A stretch of 64,000 bases of DNA from Bacteroidota bacterium (GTDB lineage: Bacteria > Bacteroidota > Bacteroidia > AKYH767-A > 2013-40CM-41-45), in contig JADJSV010000003.1 of NCBI GenBank assembly GCA_016711505.1, positions 372,001 through 436,000 on the forward strand, given 5' to 3'. Under the pieces are notes generated by a model that saw nothing but the letters and a program-made list of their open reading frames with translations, made no database searches and was not told the origin of the DNA. Positions 38,290 through 48,003 of this stretch are shown here, one piece after another (position 1 is the first letter of the stretch; every line of letters begins with the position of its first letter). The translations under genes were made by a program, and so were the position numbers.

Positions 38290-39286
38290 ATGGCCAAAAG
38301 TAAATTCAAGAAAGAACATTATCTCCAGTGGTATGAAAGCATGTTGCTGATGCGCAAATTTGAAGAGCGCGCCGGACAACTTTATGGAATGCAAAAAATA
38401 AAAGGATTTTGTCACTTATATATAGGACAGGAAGCTGTCGTTGCCGGTGCAATGTCGGTTCTGAAACCGGAAGATAATATGATCACTGCTTACAGAGATC
38501 ATGCACATGCTTTGGCTAAAGGAGTTTCTGCACGCGCAGTGATGGCCGAACTTTATGGTAAAGCAACCGGTTGTTCTAAAGGCAAAGGCGGATCAATGCA
38601 TATGTTTGATGCGAAAGCGAAGTTTTTCGGAGGACATGGTATTGTCGGCGGACAAATTCCTCTGGGTGCCGGAATTGCATTTGCTGATAAGTTCAACGGC
38701 AATAAAAATGTGACTGTATGTTACATGGGCGATGGCGCTGTTCGTCAAGGTGCCTTTTCATGAAGCATTCAACATGGCAATGACATGGAAACTTCCGGTG
38801 ATCTTTGTGATTGAAAATAACAATTATGCTATGGGTACTTCTGTTGGACGTTCCAGCAATGTAACTGAGCTTTATAAATTAGGATTGGCATACGACATCC
38901 CTTCTGAACCGGTTGATGGAATGGAAGTGGAAGCTGTTCATGATGCCATGGAAAAAGCTGTTGAACGTGCACGTAAAGGTGATGGTCCAACATTGTTAGA
39001 GATGAATACGTATCGTTACAAAGGGCATTCAATGAGTGATCCTGCAAAGTATCGTACGAAAGAAGAAGTAGAATCATACAAAGCAAAAGATCCGGTTGAA
39101 ATTGTTTTAAAAACAATTCAGGATAATAAATATGCAACATCAGCAGAGATTGAGATCATCAATAACAAAGTTCGTGATGAAGTAGAAGATTGCGTAAAAT
39201 TCTCCGAAGAATCTCCATACCCGGATCCATCTGAATTATACATTGATGTGTATGTGCAGAAGGATTATCCGTATATTATGGATTAA
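38290..39286 (+). CDS. pdhA: Pyruvate dehydrogenase E1 component alpha subunit, one-base frameshift
   Basis: Thiamine diphosphate-dependent subunit that decarboxylates pyruvate in the pyruvate dehydrogenase complex. Read as one 331-residue gene, the normal length. The first frame runs through FCHLYIGQEAVVAGAMSVL, CSKGKGGSMHMFD and the ThDP motif GDGAVRQGAF, then stops; the second continues HEAFNMAMTWKLPVIFVIEN and YRYKGHSMSDPAKYR to the end. One extra T in the TTTT at 38755-38758 explains the break (GAF-HEAF). E1 beta is not adjacent; E2 follows at 39440. A housekeeping gene broken this way is most likely a sequence error. Confidence 0.94.
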
Positions 39287-39299
39287 TTGAAATTGTTAA

Positions 39300-39368
39300 A
39301 GGTTTCAGGTTTGCAGGTTTCAGGTTGGTTTTAAACATAGAACCTGGAACCTGAAAACCTGCAACCTT
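39300..39368. repeat. Imperfect inverted repeat of short tandem units
   Basis: The left arm is built of AGGTTTCAGGTTTGCAGG-type repeats and the right arm (AACCTGGAACCTGAAAACCT) is roughly its reverse complement, separated by about 16 bases. It sits between pdhA and the E2 gene. Confidence 0.7.
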
Positions 39369-39439
39369 CAACAAATTGTTAATAGAACGTAGTAAAATTC
39401 TTGAATTAAATTTAAAAGTAATTTCTAACTAATATAAAG

Positions 39440-40774
39440 ATGGCCGAAATAGTCCGCATGCCGAAAATGAGTGATACTATGACTGAAGGAGTTGTAGCGA
39501 AGTGGCATAAAAATGTTGGTGATCCTGTGAAATCAGGGGAGTTGGTTGCTGAGATCGAAACCGATAAGGCAACGATGGAATTCGAATCATATCAGGAAGG
39601 TGTTTTGTTGTATCGTGGAGTCGAAGAAGGAAAGGCTGCACCGGTAGACGGTATCCTGGCTATTTTAGGAAAAGCCGGTGAAGATTATAAGGACTTGCTC
39701 GCAACTGAAACTTCAAAGAGCGCAGCACCTGCTGAAGAGGCAACACCGAAAACGGAAGCGCCTGCAAAGTCAGAAGAAAAAGCAGCGCCGAAAGCAGAAG
39801 CGAAAACTGCTCCGGCACCCGCTGCAAAACAAGAAGCAGCTCCTGTTGCTAAATCTACACCAGCTCCTGCACCTAAACCAGCGGCAACGGTTAATGGAAG
39901 TACTGACGATAGAATGAAAGCCTCACCACTTGCTCGTCGACTAGCAAATGAAAAAGGTGTTGATCTTTCTAAAGTAATGGGCTCAGGAGATTCAGGTCGT
40001 ATCGTGAAACGCGATATCGATTGGTTCAAACCCGGAATGGCTGTTCAAAGCGCAAATGCTTTTTCAAATGCTGTGACAGAAGAAAGTTTCGATGAAGTTG
40101 CAGTTTCACAAATGCGTAAGACGATTGCAAAACGTCTGGCAGAAAGTAAATTTACCGCGCCGCATTTTTATCTGACGATAGAGATTGACATGGATAATAC
40201 TATATCTGCAAGAGAAAGCATCAATGCTGTAACCGGATCAAAAGTTTCCTTCAATGATTTCGTTGTGAAAGCTGCAGCAGCGGCATTAAGTCAGCATCCG
40301 AAAGTAAATTCTTCGTGGCTGGGCGATAAGATCCGTGTCAATCATCATGTTCATATTGGTGTAGCCGTAGCTGTAGAAGAAGGCTTGCTTGTACCTGTCG
40401 TTCGTTTTGCTGATTCAAAAACGCTCCGCGAAATCAATGCAGAAGTAAAAACGCTTGCACAAAAAGCAAAAGATAAAAAACTCCAGCCGGCCGAGTGGGA
40501 GGGAAATACATTTACAATTTCTAATCTGGGAATGTTTGGTATAGATGAATTCACAGCCATCATTAATCCACCCGATGCCTGCATTCTTGCCGTCGGCGGA
40601 ATTCAGCAAAAGCCGGTTGTTAAAAACAATCAGATCGTTGTCGGAAATGTTATGAAAGTAACCTTGAGTTGCGATCACCGAGTAGTCGATGGAGCAACAG
40701 GTTCAGAATTCCTGCGTACTTTCAAAGGCTTGCTGGAAAATCCGGTTGTGCTTTTGGGTCAGGCTTCGATTTAG
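39440..40774 (+). CDS. aceF: Dihydrolipoamide acetyltransferase (E2) of pyruvate dehydrogenase
   Basis: 444 residues. Lipoyl domain (1-80) with lipoyl Lys43 in ETDKATMEFES; flexible Ala/Pro/Lys linker (about 95-150); peripheral subunit-binding domain (about 155-192: KASPLARRLANEKGVDLSKV); catalytic domain (about 215-444) with active His413 in SCDHRVVDGATG. Transfers the acetyl group to CoA and forms the core of the complex. The single lipoyl domain and 444-residue length are usual. Close relatives use other 2-oxo acids, but pairing with pdhA supports pyruvate. A clear terminator follows. Confidence 0.95.
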   Translation: MAEIVRMPKMSDTMTEGVVAKWHKNVGDPVKSGELVAEIETDKATMEFESYQEGVLLYRGVEEGKAAPVDGILAILGKAGEDYKDLLATETSKSAAPAEEATPKTEAPAKSEEKAAPKAEAKTAPAPAAKQEAAPVAKSTPAPAPKPAATVNGSTDDRMKASPLARRLANEKGVDLSKVMGSGDSGRIVKRDIDWFKPGMAVQSANAFSNAVTEESFDEVAVSQMRKTIAKRLAESKFTAPHFYLTIEIDMDNTISARESINAVTGSKVSFNDFVVKAAAAALSQHPKVNSSWLGDKIRVNHHVHIGVAVAVEEGLLVPVVRFADSKTLREINAEVKTLAQKAKDKKLQPAEWEGNTFTISNLGMFGIDEFTAIINPPDACILAVGGIQQKPVVKNNQIVVGNVMKVTLSCDHRVVDGATGSEFLRTFKGLLENPVVLLGQASI

Positions 40775-40799
40775 ATTTAAAAAATTTAAAGTATCAAAA

Positions 40800-40837
40800 G
40801 GGTTTAAGGTGTGTGCTACATCTTAAACCCTTTTTTT
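40800..40837 (+). terminator. Rho-independent terminator after aceF
   Basis: Stem GGGTTTAAG (40800-40808) pairs with CTTAAACCC (40822-40830), followed by seven T. It lies 25 bases after the aceF stop and ends the pdhA-aceF unit. Confidence 0.88.
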
Positions 40838-40860
40838 ATGAATATTTCACAAGGGCCAAC

Positions 40861-41169
40861 TTATTCACCTTTCTTCTCCTTTTCCAGCTTCACAATATCT
40901 CCTTTTGTAAAAAGAATCGCCTTTAATACCTTCCGCCATTCAGGCTTTTTGCGGAGGAGAAATTCCAGATCCATTCCGAAATGTTTGAATTCTTCCTGTT
41001 GTGCATTTTGCATAATGGCTTTTGCCTCCTTGTCTTTCTCTACGGAAATACGTTGTTCGTACCAGTCAATTGCTTCGGCTTCTTCTATCAGTGATAGCAT
41101 CATTCTCGCAAAAGTTCTTGTCTGTTGTGAAAGTTCGTTGGGTGGTTCGTGGTATTGGTCGAAGGACAT
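40861..41169 (-). CDS. Encapsulated-ferritin-like (EncFtn) protein without encapsulin neighbour
   Basis: 102 residues, two main helices. The first carries MLSLIEEAEAIDWYEQR and the second QQEEFKHFGMDLEFLLR. These match the encapsulated ferritin family: counting from Met1, Glu29, Glu30, Glu32, Trp36, Tyr37, Glu60 and His63 fall exactly two positions before the Rhodospirillum rubrum EncFtn residues E31, E32, E34, W38, Y39, E62 and H65, as I recall them. EncFtn forms ring-like decamers with a di-iron ferroxidase centre at the subunit interface and stores iron inside encapsulin shells. Here no encapsulin shell gene is adjacent and the C-terminus (TKGDIVKLEKEKKGE) shows no cargo-loading peptide. 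Likely ferroxidase activity is inference. Confidence 0.78.
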   Translation of the reverse strand: MSFDQYHEPPNELSQQTRTFARMMLSLIEEAEAIDWYEQRISVEKDKEAKAIMQNAQQEEFKHFGMDLEFLLRKKPEWRKVLKAILFTKGDIVKLEKEKKGE

Positions 41170-41308
41170 GTTTTTTGGTTTTTAATTTGTGAGAGTTGTG
41201 GATATTTATCGTTGTTCGAGATTTGTAAATGAAATCGATTCTTATAAAATACTTTTTGTATTTAACGGTAACTGTACAATATTTTGAAATTAAATGTACA
41301 AAAAAAAA

Positions 41309-41337
41309 GGGCCACCTTTTGGTAGCCCTTTTTTTTT
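41309..41337. terminator. Bidirectional terminator
   Basis: GGGCCACC-TTTT-GGTAGCCC hairpin (one mismatch) with an A-run before and a T9 run after, so it can end transcription on both strands. It lies downstream (on the minus strand) of the large T9SS gene that ends at 41373. Confidence 0.85.
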
Positions 41338-41372
41338 CGCGATTCGAATTACGAAATTCGAATTACGAACAT

Positions 41373-44300
41373 CTAGTGAACAATCACCTTACTAGTAGAA
41401 GTCTGCCCACCTGAAGTAATATTCAGGAAGTAGATTCCTTTTGCATAAGTCGTTACATCATAAGTACGTACTGCATCTGATGCATTATTCACTTTGTCTG
41501 TCATCAGGATCTGGCCTTGAATGTCAGTCAATGTAATAATTGCATTTACAGTTTTTCCTAAATTGATATTCAGTTTCGAAGCTGTCGGATTCGGATAGAT
41601 CATCATTCCGCTTGCGATCTGATTGTCTGTTAAACCAACGATGATCGTTACTTCAACTGTATCTGAATTGATACAACCGTTTCCATCAATTACAGCAACA
41701 ATGATCGTTCCTGTAGAATCAACTTCTATCGTTTGAGTTGTTTCACTTGTATTCCATAAGTACTGAACGAATCCTGCACCTGCATCAAGAATAAGTGAAT
41801 CTGTTACTGTTGTATCGTTACCCAGATTAACATTAGGTAATGCATTGATAGTCGCAGTTACAGCAGCTCTCGGCTGAGTATTGCAGATGTTGCCATCCTG
41901 TGCATAGAAGATTGTAGTAGTAGAAAGGCTTGGAATAGAGTAGGTGTCGCCAATGAATAGTAAGTTGCCACCTGTTGGTGCATCGTACCATGCAATTGTG
42001 TTTGTTCCTGAAGCATTCAGAATTACACTTCCTTCGCCACAACGTGATGTTCCAACACCTGCAGGAGCAGCCGGAGCGATATTGATATCAACCGTACTTG
42101 TTGTTGTATCATTACCGGTATTCTGATCGCTTGCATATGATGTATATGCAGTAATTGTATATGTTCCACCTGTAACCGTGTTGATAGTTCCCATTGAAAG
42201 AACTATTGTATCACCCGGATTCATCGGACCTGCAATTGTATCAGTGAAATTAGCCGTTACAGTTCCTGTAATTGTAACATCAACAGGAATGTTTGAAGCA
42301 GCACTTGAACCAAGATTAGTTACAACAATTGAAACATCTGTTGTTGCGCTTGAGCAGTCCTGATCCAGTGGATTCACGATTGCAGTAACACCAGCATCAA
42401 ATGGTAAAATCACTGCCAGACAAATTTCATCTGTAGCAGTACAACCAAACGAATTTGAAACTACTACAGAATAACATCCCGGAGTATTTACGTTAATTAA
42501 TTGTGTTGTTGCACCATTTGACCAAAGGTAAGATGTAAATCCAATACCTGCATCAAAGTCAATGCTATCTCCATCTAAAATCGATGTGTCATTTCCTAAT
42601 GTAATTACAGGAAGTGGATTGATAACAGCTTGTACAGAAGTACGAACTCCTTCACAGAATCCGTAAGCAGCAACATAAAATAATGTTGATGCATTTAATG
42701 TATCAGTAGTGTAAGATGCACCTGAAGCAAGATAAGTTCCGCCAACCGGAGCATCGAACCAGATCAGTGAATCGGCAGATGTTGCTGTAAGTGTTACGGC
42801 ACCCGGGCCACAACGTGATATGTCCACTGCTACCGGTCCTACAGGAGGTACGCCAACAGTATACGATGCCGTTAATGTGTCATTCGCATGTACATCATCG
42901 ACCCCTAACGAAGTATAACTCATCACATTCAAAGTACCACCTGCAGTAAGATCAACTGTTGCTGCATAGGTAATTGTATCTGATTCGCCCGGAAGTATAG
43001 GTGTTGTAATTGTAAACGTTAATGTATCATCAGCAACTCCGCTGAAGATAGTTGTTACAGCAAAATTGTTTTCCTGAAGAGCACCTGTATTGGTTACTAC
43101 TACAGTAACCGGAGTAAGCGAGTCACCGCAAACACTGTCTACCGGACTTAACAAAGCCTGAACACCAACGTTACGTTGTGCTGCAGAATATTCATCGGCA
43201 CCGATATCAGGAGCATTTGCGCTACGAAGTTCGCCGTCGATATCATCATTCACGTTGGCAAGTTTTTTACCAAGATCTTCCATTGCAATTGAAGTTGCAT
43301 GCAGATCAGTTGGAGTAACGAAATTCGGATTTACCTGAACGGAATTGGAATCTCTCTCTGATGCAGAGATCCAGTCGTTCAATGTTGGAGTTACAACACC
43401 ATCAAATACACCAACATTTGAACCTGTAACAAAAAGATTGTTGTGATTAGAAATAGTGATTCCATTCACAGCAGAATCAGAAACAACATAAGCATAACCC
43501 CCACCTGTATTGTTCAGGATGTTGTTACGAACTGTTTTTCCTGTTCCGTTTCCTCTTGCAAACAAAGCCGAGTATGTTGGATTCGCACCACGCATCACAA
43601 TTGTGTTGTGCACGATGTCCTGATAATCTCCATTATTTATTGATAGTCCTGCTGAATCAGTACATAAAATGAAATTGTTCGACACAACTCCATGAATTCC
43701 TGCTAATCCTGTACAGTCTACCATGTAGATACCTGTTCCCGGAATGCTTGTCATTTTGTTTTTGGTGATGTGATGATTTCTCTGACTACGATCAAGATAA
43801 ATACCTGCGTAAGCAATGTTGTTTGATGTTGTAGTAAATTGATTTCTGTTGATATTTACAACACCAATGTTACTTGCCTGGATTCCTTTTGAATATTGAT
43901 TTTCGAAAATGTTATCTGAAATAACATTGTCAAGCTCAAGCTGAATAGTGTTGATACCATTCATGTAAACACCGATTGAACCATTCAGTAAATGGTTGTT
44001 CATGATCATCAATGAACTGTCATTCGTCGGAGATGAAGATCCTGAATAGATCAAAGCAGCAAGTGAGTTGTTAGTCGGATTAGTTGAACCTGACAATCTG
44101 CAATTTGAAACAGTGATGTGAGAGGCATTATTCATCAACTCAAGAACACGACCATACGACAGAATTCCTGAACGAGCAAGCGTGATCTTGTTAAATGTAA
44201 TGTAATCAGCTCCGTCTAAGCGGATCAGATAATTTGTTGGATTCAAAGAATCAACTGAAGGGTAGGTTAAAACAACAGATGTACTGTCACCATTTTCAGA

Positions 44301-44894
44301 CTGAAAAGTGATTCTGTTTGTAGAATCAGCTCCGATGATCTCGTTGATCACACTTTGCATCGTATCTGTTCCGGCTCTCATATTGAAAACTACCGGTCCG
44401 CAAACACCATAAGTGCTTAAAGCTGCAACGGCATCGTTGAATTCCGCAAAATCAGGAGTCGTACCGCCAATCGTGTAAGATCCATTCATTTGCACAACAA
44501 CTGTAACCGCTGTTGAGTCATTGGAAGAATCAGCATCAGCACCACCGTTTGGAGAAGCTGTGCGGACATCCAGTGTATTCGTTCCGAAACCGAAGGCATA
44601 ATTGCCGATAGTCACAGTGTCTGTTTCACCGGTAAACAGAAGTCCATTGTAATTAAATGGAGCCTGAGCAATTCCGTTCACTGTCCAGTTGACAAGTGCG
44701 GAGGTAATTCCTGCGGCACCATAGTTTTGAATTACTGCAGTAACAGGTTGTGTTCCCTGACAGGTTAGATTCGAAGGACTGACGATTGCAGAAACACCGG
44801 CATCGGTCTGGGCATTGGCCACAGTTCCGATTCCAATTGTCAACACCATCATGCAAGTCCTAAAGATCTGCAGAAGAGTAAATTGTTTTCTCAT
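41373..44894 (-). CDS. Large T9SS-exported protein with beta-helix and CARDB/Ig-like domains
   Basis: 1173 residues. Signal peptide (1-29, ending ANAQ). Then a CARDB-like domain (DAGVSAIVSPSNLTCQG), a parallel beta-helix (about 140-580) with repeated strand motifs (ITVSNCRLSG, INRNQFTTTSNNIAYAGIYL, DIVHNTIVMRG), more CARDB-like modules (VGVQALLSPVDSVCGD, DAGVTAIVNPLDQDCS), Ig-like cysteine-paired segments (PVGPVAVDISRCGPGAVTLT; TTQLINVNTPGCYSVVVSN) and a T9SS sorting domain (MIYPNPTASKLNINL, YAKGIYFLNITS). Two near-copies of the RCG-rich Ig module suggest internal duplication. Likely surface adhesin or polysaccharide-binding protein; no lyase residues can be assigned. Confidence 0.82.
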   Translation of the reverse strand: MRKQFTLLQIFRTCMMVLTIGIGTVANAQTDAGVSAIVSPSNLTCQGTQPVTAVIQNYGAAGITSALVNWTVNGIAQAPFNYNGLLFTGETDTVTIGNYAFGFGTNTLDVRTASPNGGADADSSNDSTAVTVVVQMNGSYTIGGTTPDFAEFNDAVAALSTYGVCGPVVFNMRAGTDTMQSVINEIIGADSTNRITFQSENGDSTSVVLTYPSVDSLNPTNYLIRLDGADYITFNKITLARSGILSYGRVLELMNNASHITVSNCRLSGSTNPTNNSLAALIYSGSSSPTNDSSLMIMNNHLLNGSIGVYMNGINTIQLELDNVISDNIFENQYSKGIQASNIGVVNINRNQFTTTSNNIAYAGIYLDRSQRNHHITKNKMTSIPGTGIYMVDCTGLAGIHGVVSNNFILCTDSAGLSINNGDYQDIVHNTIVMRGANPTYSALFARGNGTGKTVRNNILNNTGGGYAYVVSDSAVNGITISNHNNLFVTGSNVGVFDGVVTPTLNDWISASERDSNSVQVNPNFVTPTDLHATSIAMEDLGKKLANVNDDIDGELRSANAPDIGADEYSAAQRNVGVQALLSPVDSVCGDSLTPVTVVVTNTGALQENNFAVTTIFSGVADDTLTFTITTPILPGESDTITYAATVDLTAGGTLNVMSYTSLGVDDVHANDTLTASYTVGVPPVGPVAVDISRCGPGAVTLTATSADSLIWFDAPVGGTYLASGASYTTDTLNASTLFYVAAYGFCEGVRTSVQAVINPLPVITLGNDTSILDGDSIDFDAGIGFTSYLWSNGATTQLINVNTPGCYSVVVSNSFGCTATDEICLAVILPFDAGVTAIVNPLDQDCSSATTDVSIVVTNLGSSAASNIPVDVTITGTVTANFTDTIAGPMNPGDTIVLSMGTINTVTGGTYTITAYTSYASDQNTGNDTTTSTVDINIAPAAPAGVGTSRCGEGSVILNASGTNTIAWYDAPTGGNLLFIGDTYSIPSLSTTTIFYAQDGNICNTQPRAAVTATINALPNVNLGNDTTVTDSLILDAGAGFVQYLWNTSETTQTIEVDSTGTIIVAVIDGNGCINSDTVEVTIIVGLTDNQIASGMMIYPNPTASKLNINLGKTVNAIITLTDIQGQILMTDKVNNASDAVRTYDVTTYAKGIYFLNITSGGQTSTSKVIVH

Positions 44895-45047
44895 TGTTTG
44901 ATTAAGGTTTATTTTGGATTTATTTAGTTGCTATTTTAGACTGTTACTAAAATACGAACTCTATAAAAAAATGTTCCCTCATTTTCAAACATTCTTAACA
45001 CACTTCATTGTTAAAAAGTTATTCAATTTCATAGAGAAAAATAATGA

Positions 45048-45785
45048 CTAGCCACCTTTGTTTTCAGTAGGTTCAGAAGGTTTTTCAACCAATGTATAGT
45101 TGATTTTTATTTCAGGAACAACCGGTTCTTCATTAACAAATTCAACTTCTGTTTCATTGGTAGTTGTCGGATTCAGCAATTCATTTTCCTCATCTATTTC
45201 CCATTGAGCTTTTGGTTTGACCGGGCCATCTGATCTATAGTAATAAGCAGTGAAAAGTCCGGCTACTGATCCGAATAAATGACTCTCCCAGGAAACAATT
45301 TGATTGATCGGAAAAATGCCCCAAACAAGGCTTCCGTATAAAAAAGTAACCAATAATGAGATTGCTGTTAATCGCGTATCTCTTCTGAAAATCCCACTGA
45401 AAAATAAAAAGCAAACAAAGCCATAAATGAGTCCGCTTGCACCAATGTGCCATTCAGGACGGGCAAACATCCAGACCCAAAATCCTGTCATCAGCCATAT
45501 CGCTGCCATCACGCGGTAAGCAAGTTCTTTATAAAAATAGATCATGCCCGTACCGACAATCAGTAGTGGAGCAGTATTCGACAAAATGTGATCAAGATCA
45601 CCATGAATGAATGGAGAAGTTATTATCCCAATTAATCCTTCTGTTGTTCTGGGTAGTATCCCTAAATTGATCAACCTGACTCCGCTAAGATGCGCGCCAA
45701 ATTCAATTAACCAGATCAGAACTGTAAACAACAATGGAAATGCTGCTGATCTGATCAATTCATTTTTGCCCTTATTTTTTTCCAT
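45048..45785 (-). CDS. Rhomboid family intramembrane serine protease
   Basis: 245 residues from ATG 45785; an ATG at 45812 is possible but leaves only 35 bases to the divergent recG start. Six membrane segments are visible. Catalytic Ser in HIGASGLIYG and catalytic His in WESHLFGSVAG; SPFIHGDLDHILSNTAPLLI holds the usual N-terminal His and Asn residues (HxxxxHxxxN pattern). Cleaves membrane proteins within the bilayer; targets unknown. The 60-residue acidic C-terminal tail (EIDEENELLNPTTTNETEVE) is cytoplasmic and not part of the core fold. Confidence 0.92.
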   Translation of the reverse strand: MEKNKGKNELIRSAAFPLLFTVLIWLIEFGAHLSGVRLINLGILPRTTEGLIGIITSPFIHGDLDHILSNTAPLLIVGTGMIYFYKELAYRVMAAIWLMTGFWVWMFARPEWHIGASGLIYGFVCFLFFSGIFRRDTRLTAISLLVTFLYGSLVWGIFPINQIVSWESHLFGSVAGLFTAYYYRSDGPVKPKAQWEIDEENELLNPTTTNETEVEFVNEEPVVPEIKINYTLVEKPSEPTENKGG

Positions 45786-45847
45786 AAACAATTCACCGCT
45801 TTTAATGAACAACTGATTTAACCTAATTCATTACTTTCGCCTTGATT

Positions 45848-47953
45848 ATGAATTACGATTTCTTTCATACCAAGATCGAATTTCTAAAAGGAGTCGGACC
45901 GATGAAAGCCGAAATCCTCAGGAAAGAACTCGGCATTTTTACGCAAGGAGACTTGCTGCATCATTTTCCGTTTCGATATGTCGACCGTACCAAGTTCTAT
46001 ACCGTTAAGGAAGCGAATGCCAATTTGCCGTATATTCAAATCAAAGGTACAATAACAAGCCTCATTGTCAGAGGTGAAAAACGGAGGAAATATCTTGCAG
46101 GCCGCTTTGAAGACAAAACCGGTTTTCTGGAACTGCGTTGGTTTCAAGGGATAAAGTGGATCACTGCCAATCTGAAATTGAATACCGAATATGTGCTTTT
46201 TGGAAAACCAACAGAATTTAATGGAGCGATCAATATAGTTCATCCTGAACTTGAACTCAGTGCAGAAGCGCAACAAACCATTTCTTCCGTTATGCAACCG
46301 GTTTACAGCACTACTGAAAAATTGAAACTGAAAGGTCTGGATAGTAAAGGTCTGTTGCGTCTCCAGAAAAATTTACACAGCATTTTACCAAAAGAACTTT
46401 CGGAAACGTTGCCGCAACATGTTTTGAATGAATACAAATTTTTTAACCGGCATCAAACTTACTCTGCTATACACTTTCCTGAATCAGTAGCACATCAGGA
46501 GAAAGCAGAAACAAGGATCAAATTTGAGGAACTATTCTTTCTTCAGATGCGGTTGTTGCATATGAAACTTCTGCGAACGGAAAAAATTCGTGGAGTTCGT
46601 TTCGATAAAGTCGGAGATTATTTCAATGAATTTTTTCATAATCATCTTCCTTTCGAATTAACCAATGCTCAGAAAAAAGTGATCAAAGAGATCCGCACAG
46701 ATTGCGGCTCGGGCAAACAAATGAATCGATTGCTTCAGGGTGATGTTGGTTCGGGAAAAACAATGGTTGCACTCATGTGTATGCTGATTGCCATCGGAAA
46801 TGGATATCAGGCTTGCATTATGGCGCCGACGGAAATTCTGGCAAATCAACATGCTGAATCAATTGCAGCTTTTTTGAAAAATATGAATCTGAATATTGCT
46901 TTGCTCACAGGTTCGACGCGGACTGCTGCAAGAAGAAAGATCCATGAGCAACTTGAAAACGGTGAGATCAATATTTTAGTTGGTACACATGCTTTGATCG
47001 AAGATAAAGTAAAATTCAAAAATTTAGGTTTTGTGGTTATCGATGAACAGCATCGTTTCGGTGTTGAACAACGTTCACGATTGTGGAAAAAAAATGAGAT
47101 CGTTCCGCATGTACTGGTCATGACTGCAACTCCAATTCCGCGAACTCTTGCGATGACACTTTACGGTGATCTCGATGTTTCCGTGATCGATGAATTACCT
47201 CCGGGAAGAAAACCGATCAGGACAATTCATAAATATGATACAAATCGATTGCAAGTCTGGGCGTTTTTGAAAAAAGAAATTGCAGCAGGCAGACAAGTCT
47301 ATATCGTATATCCTTTGATCGATGAATCGGAAAAGATCGATCTGAATAATCTGATGGCGGGCTTCGAATCTATTTGCAGAGATTTCCCTGCTCCGCAATA
47401 TCATGTCAGCATTGTTCATGGTAGAATGAAACCGAAGGACAAAGATTTTGAAATGCAACGATTCGTCAAAGGTGAAACACAGATCATGGTTGCAACTACT
47501 GTGATCGAAGTAGGAGTGAATGTACCGAATGCGTCTGTAATGATCATTGAAAACGCCGAACGATTTGGTCTTTCACAATTACATCAGTTGCGCGGAAGAG
47601 TTGGAAGAGGAGCAGAGCAATCGTATTGTATCTTAATGACGAGTTCTAAACTCGGAAAAGATTCACGCCTGCGAATTGCAACAATGTGTGAAACAAACGA
47701 TGGTTTTAAAATTGCAGAAACAGATCTCAAACTCCGTGGTCCGGGCGATGCTGAAGGTACACGACAAAGCGGTTTACTTGATTTGAAGTTAGCTGATCTT
47801 TCTCGGGATGCGGCTTTGGTGCAGCGTACTCGCGATATTGCTATTGAAATGCTAAAGAGGGATCCGAATCTCACCTCACCGGAAAATTCAGGAACCAGAT
47901 TGCACTTGCAGGAACAAATCAGGAAGTCAGGAGAATGGGGAAGAATCTCTTGA
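45848..47953 (+). CDS. recG: ATP-dependent DNA helicase RecG
   Basis: 701 residues from ATG 45848. Wedge domain with an OB fold (about 60-150), then helicase domains: Walker A GDVGSGKTM (near residue 298), DEQHRFGV (DEQH box), MTATPIPRTLAMTLYGDLD, ATTVIEVGVNVPNASVMII and QLHQLRGRVGRG. Rescues stalled replication forks and branch-migrates Holliday junctions. Full length for the family. The upstream TTACTTTCGCC resembles a variant -7 element. Divergent from the rhomboid gene; pheT follows after 50 bases. Confidence 0.97.
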   Translation: MNYDFFHTKIEFLKGVGPMKAEILRKELGIFTQGDLLHHFPFRYVDRTKFYTVKEANANLPYIQIKGTITSLIVRGEKRRKYLAGRFEDKTGFLELRWFQGIKWITANLKLNTEYVLFGKPTEFNGAINIVHPELELSAEAQQTISSVMQPVYSTTEKLKLKGLDSKGLLRLQKNLHSILPKELSETLPQHVLNEYKFFNRHQTYSAIHFPESVAHQEKAETRIKFEELFFLQMRLLHMKLLRTEKIRGVRFDKVGDYFNEFFHNHLPFELTNAQKKVIKEIRTDCGSGKQMNRLLQGDVGSGKTMVALMCMLIAIGNGYQACIMAPTEILANQHAESIAAFLKNMNLNIALLTGSTRTAARRKIHEQLENGEINILVGTHALIEDKVKFKNLGFVVIDEQHRFGVEQRSRLWKKNEIVPHVLVMTATPIPRTLAMTLYGDLDVSVIDELPPGRKPIRTIHKYDTNRLQVWAFLKKEIAAGRQVYIVYPLIDESEKIDLNNLMAGFESICRDFPAPQYHVSIVHGRMKPKDKDFEMQRFVKGETQIMVATTVIEVGVNVPNASVMIIENAERFGLSQLHQLRGRVGRGAEQSYCILMTSSKLGKDSRLRIATMCETNDGFKIAETDLKLRGPGDAEGTRQSGLLDLKLADLSRDAALVQRTRDIAIEMLKRDPNLTSPENSGTRLHLQEQIRKSGEWGRIS

Positions 47954-48003
47954 TAACGAATAACGAATTATTCACTAATATTGCGGCTGATTAGGCTTAA
48001 ATT

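Noticed and set aside
39678..40029. ORFs on both strands inside the E2 linker
   Set aside because: Shadow frames of the Ala/Pro/Lys-rich linker of aceF; low complexity gives long spurious frames.
41373..44894. Polysaccharide lyase (beta-helix enzyme)
   Set aside because: The beta-helix is clear but no lyase active-site residues can be pointed out; called as surface protein only.
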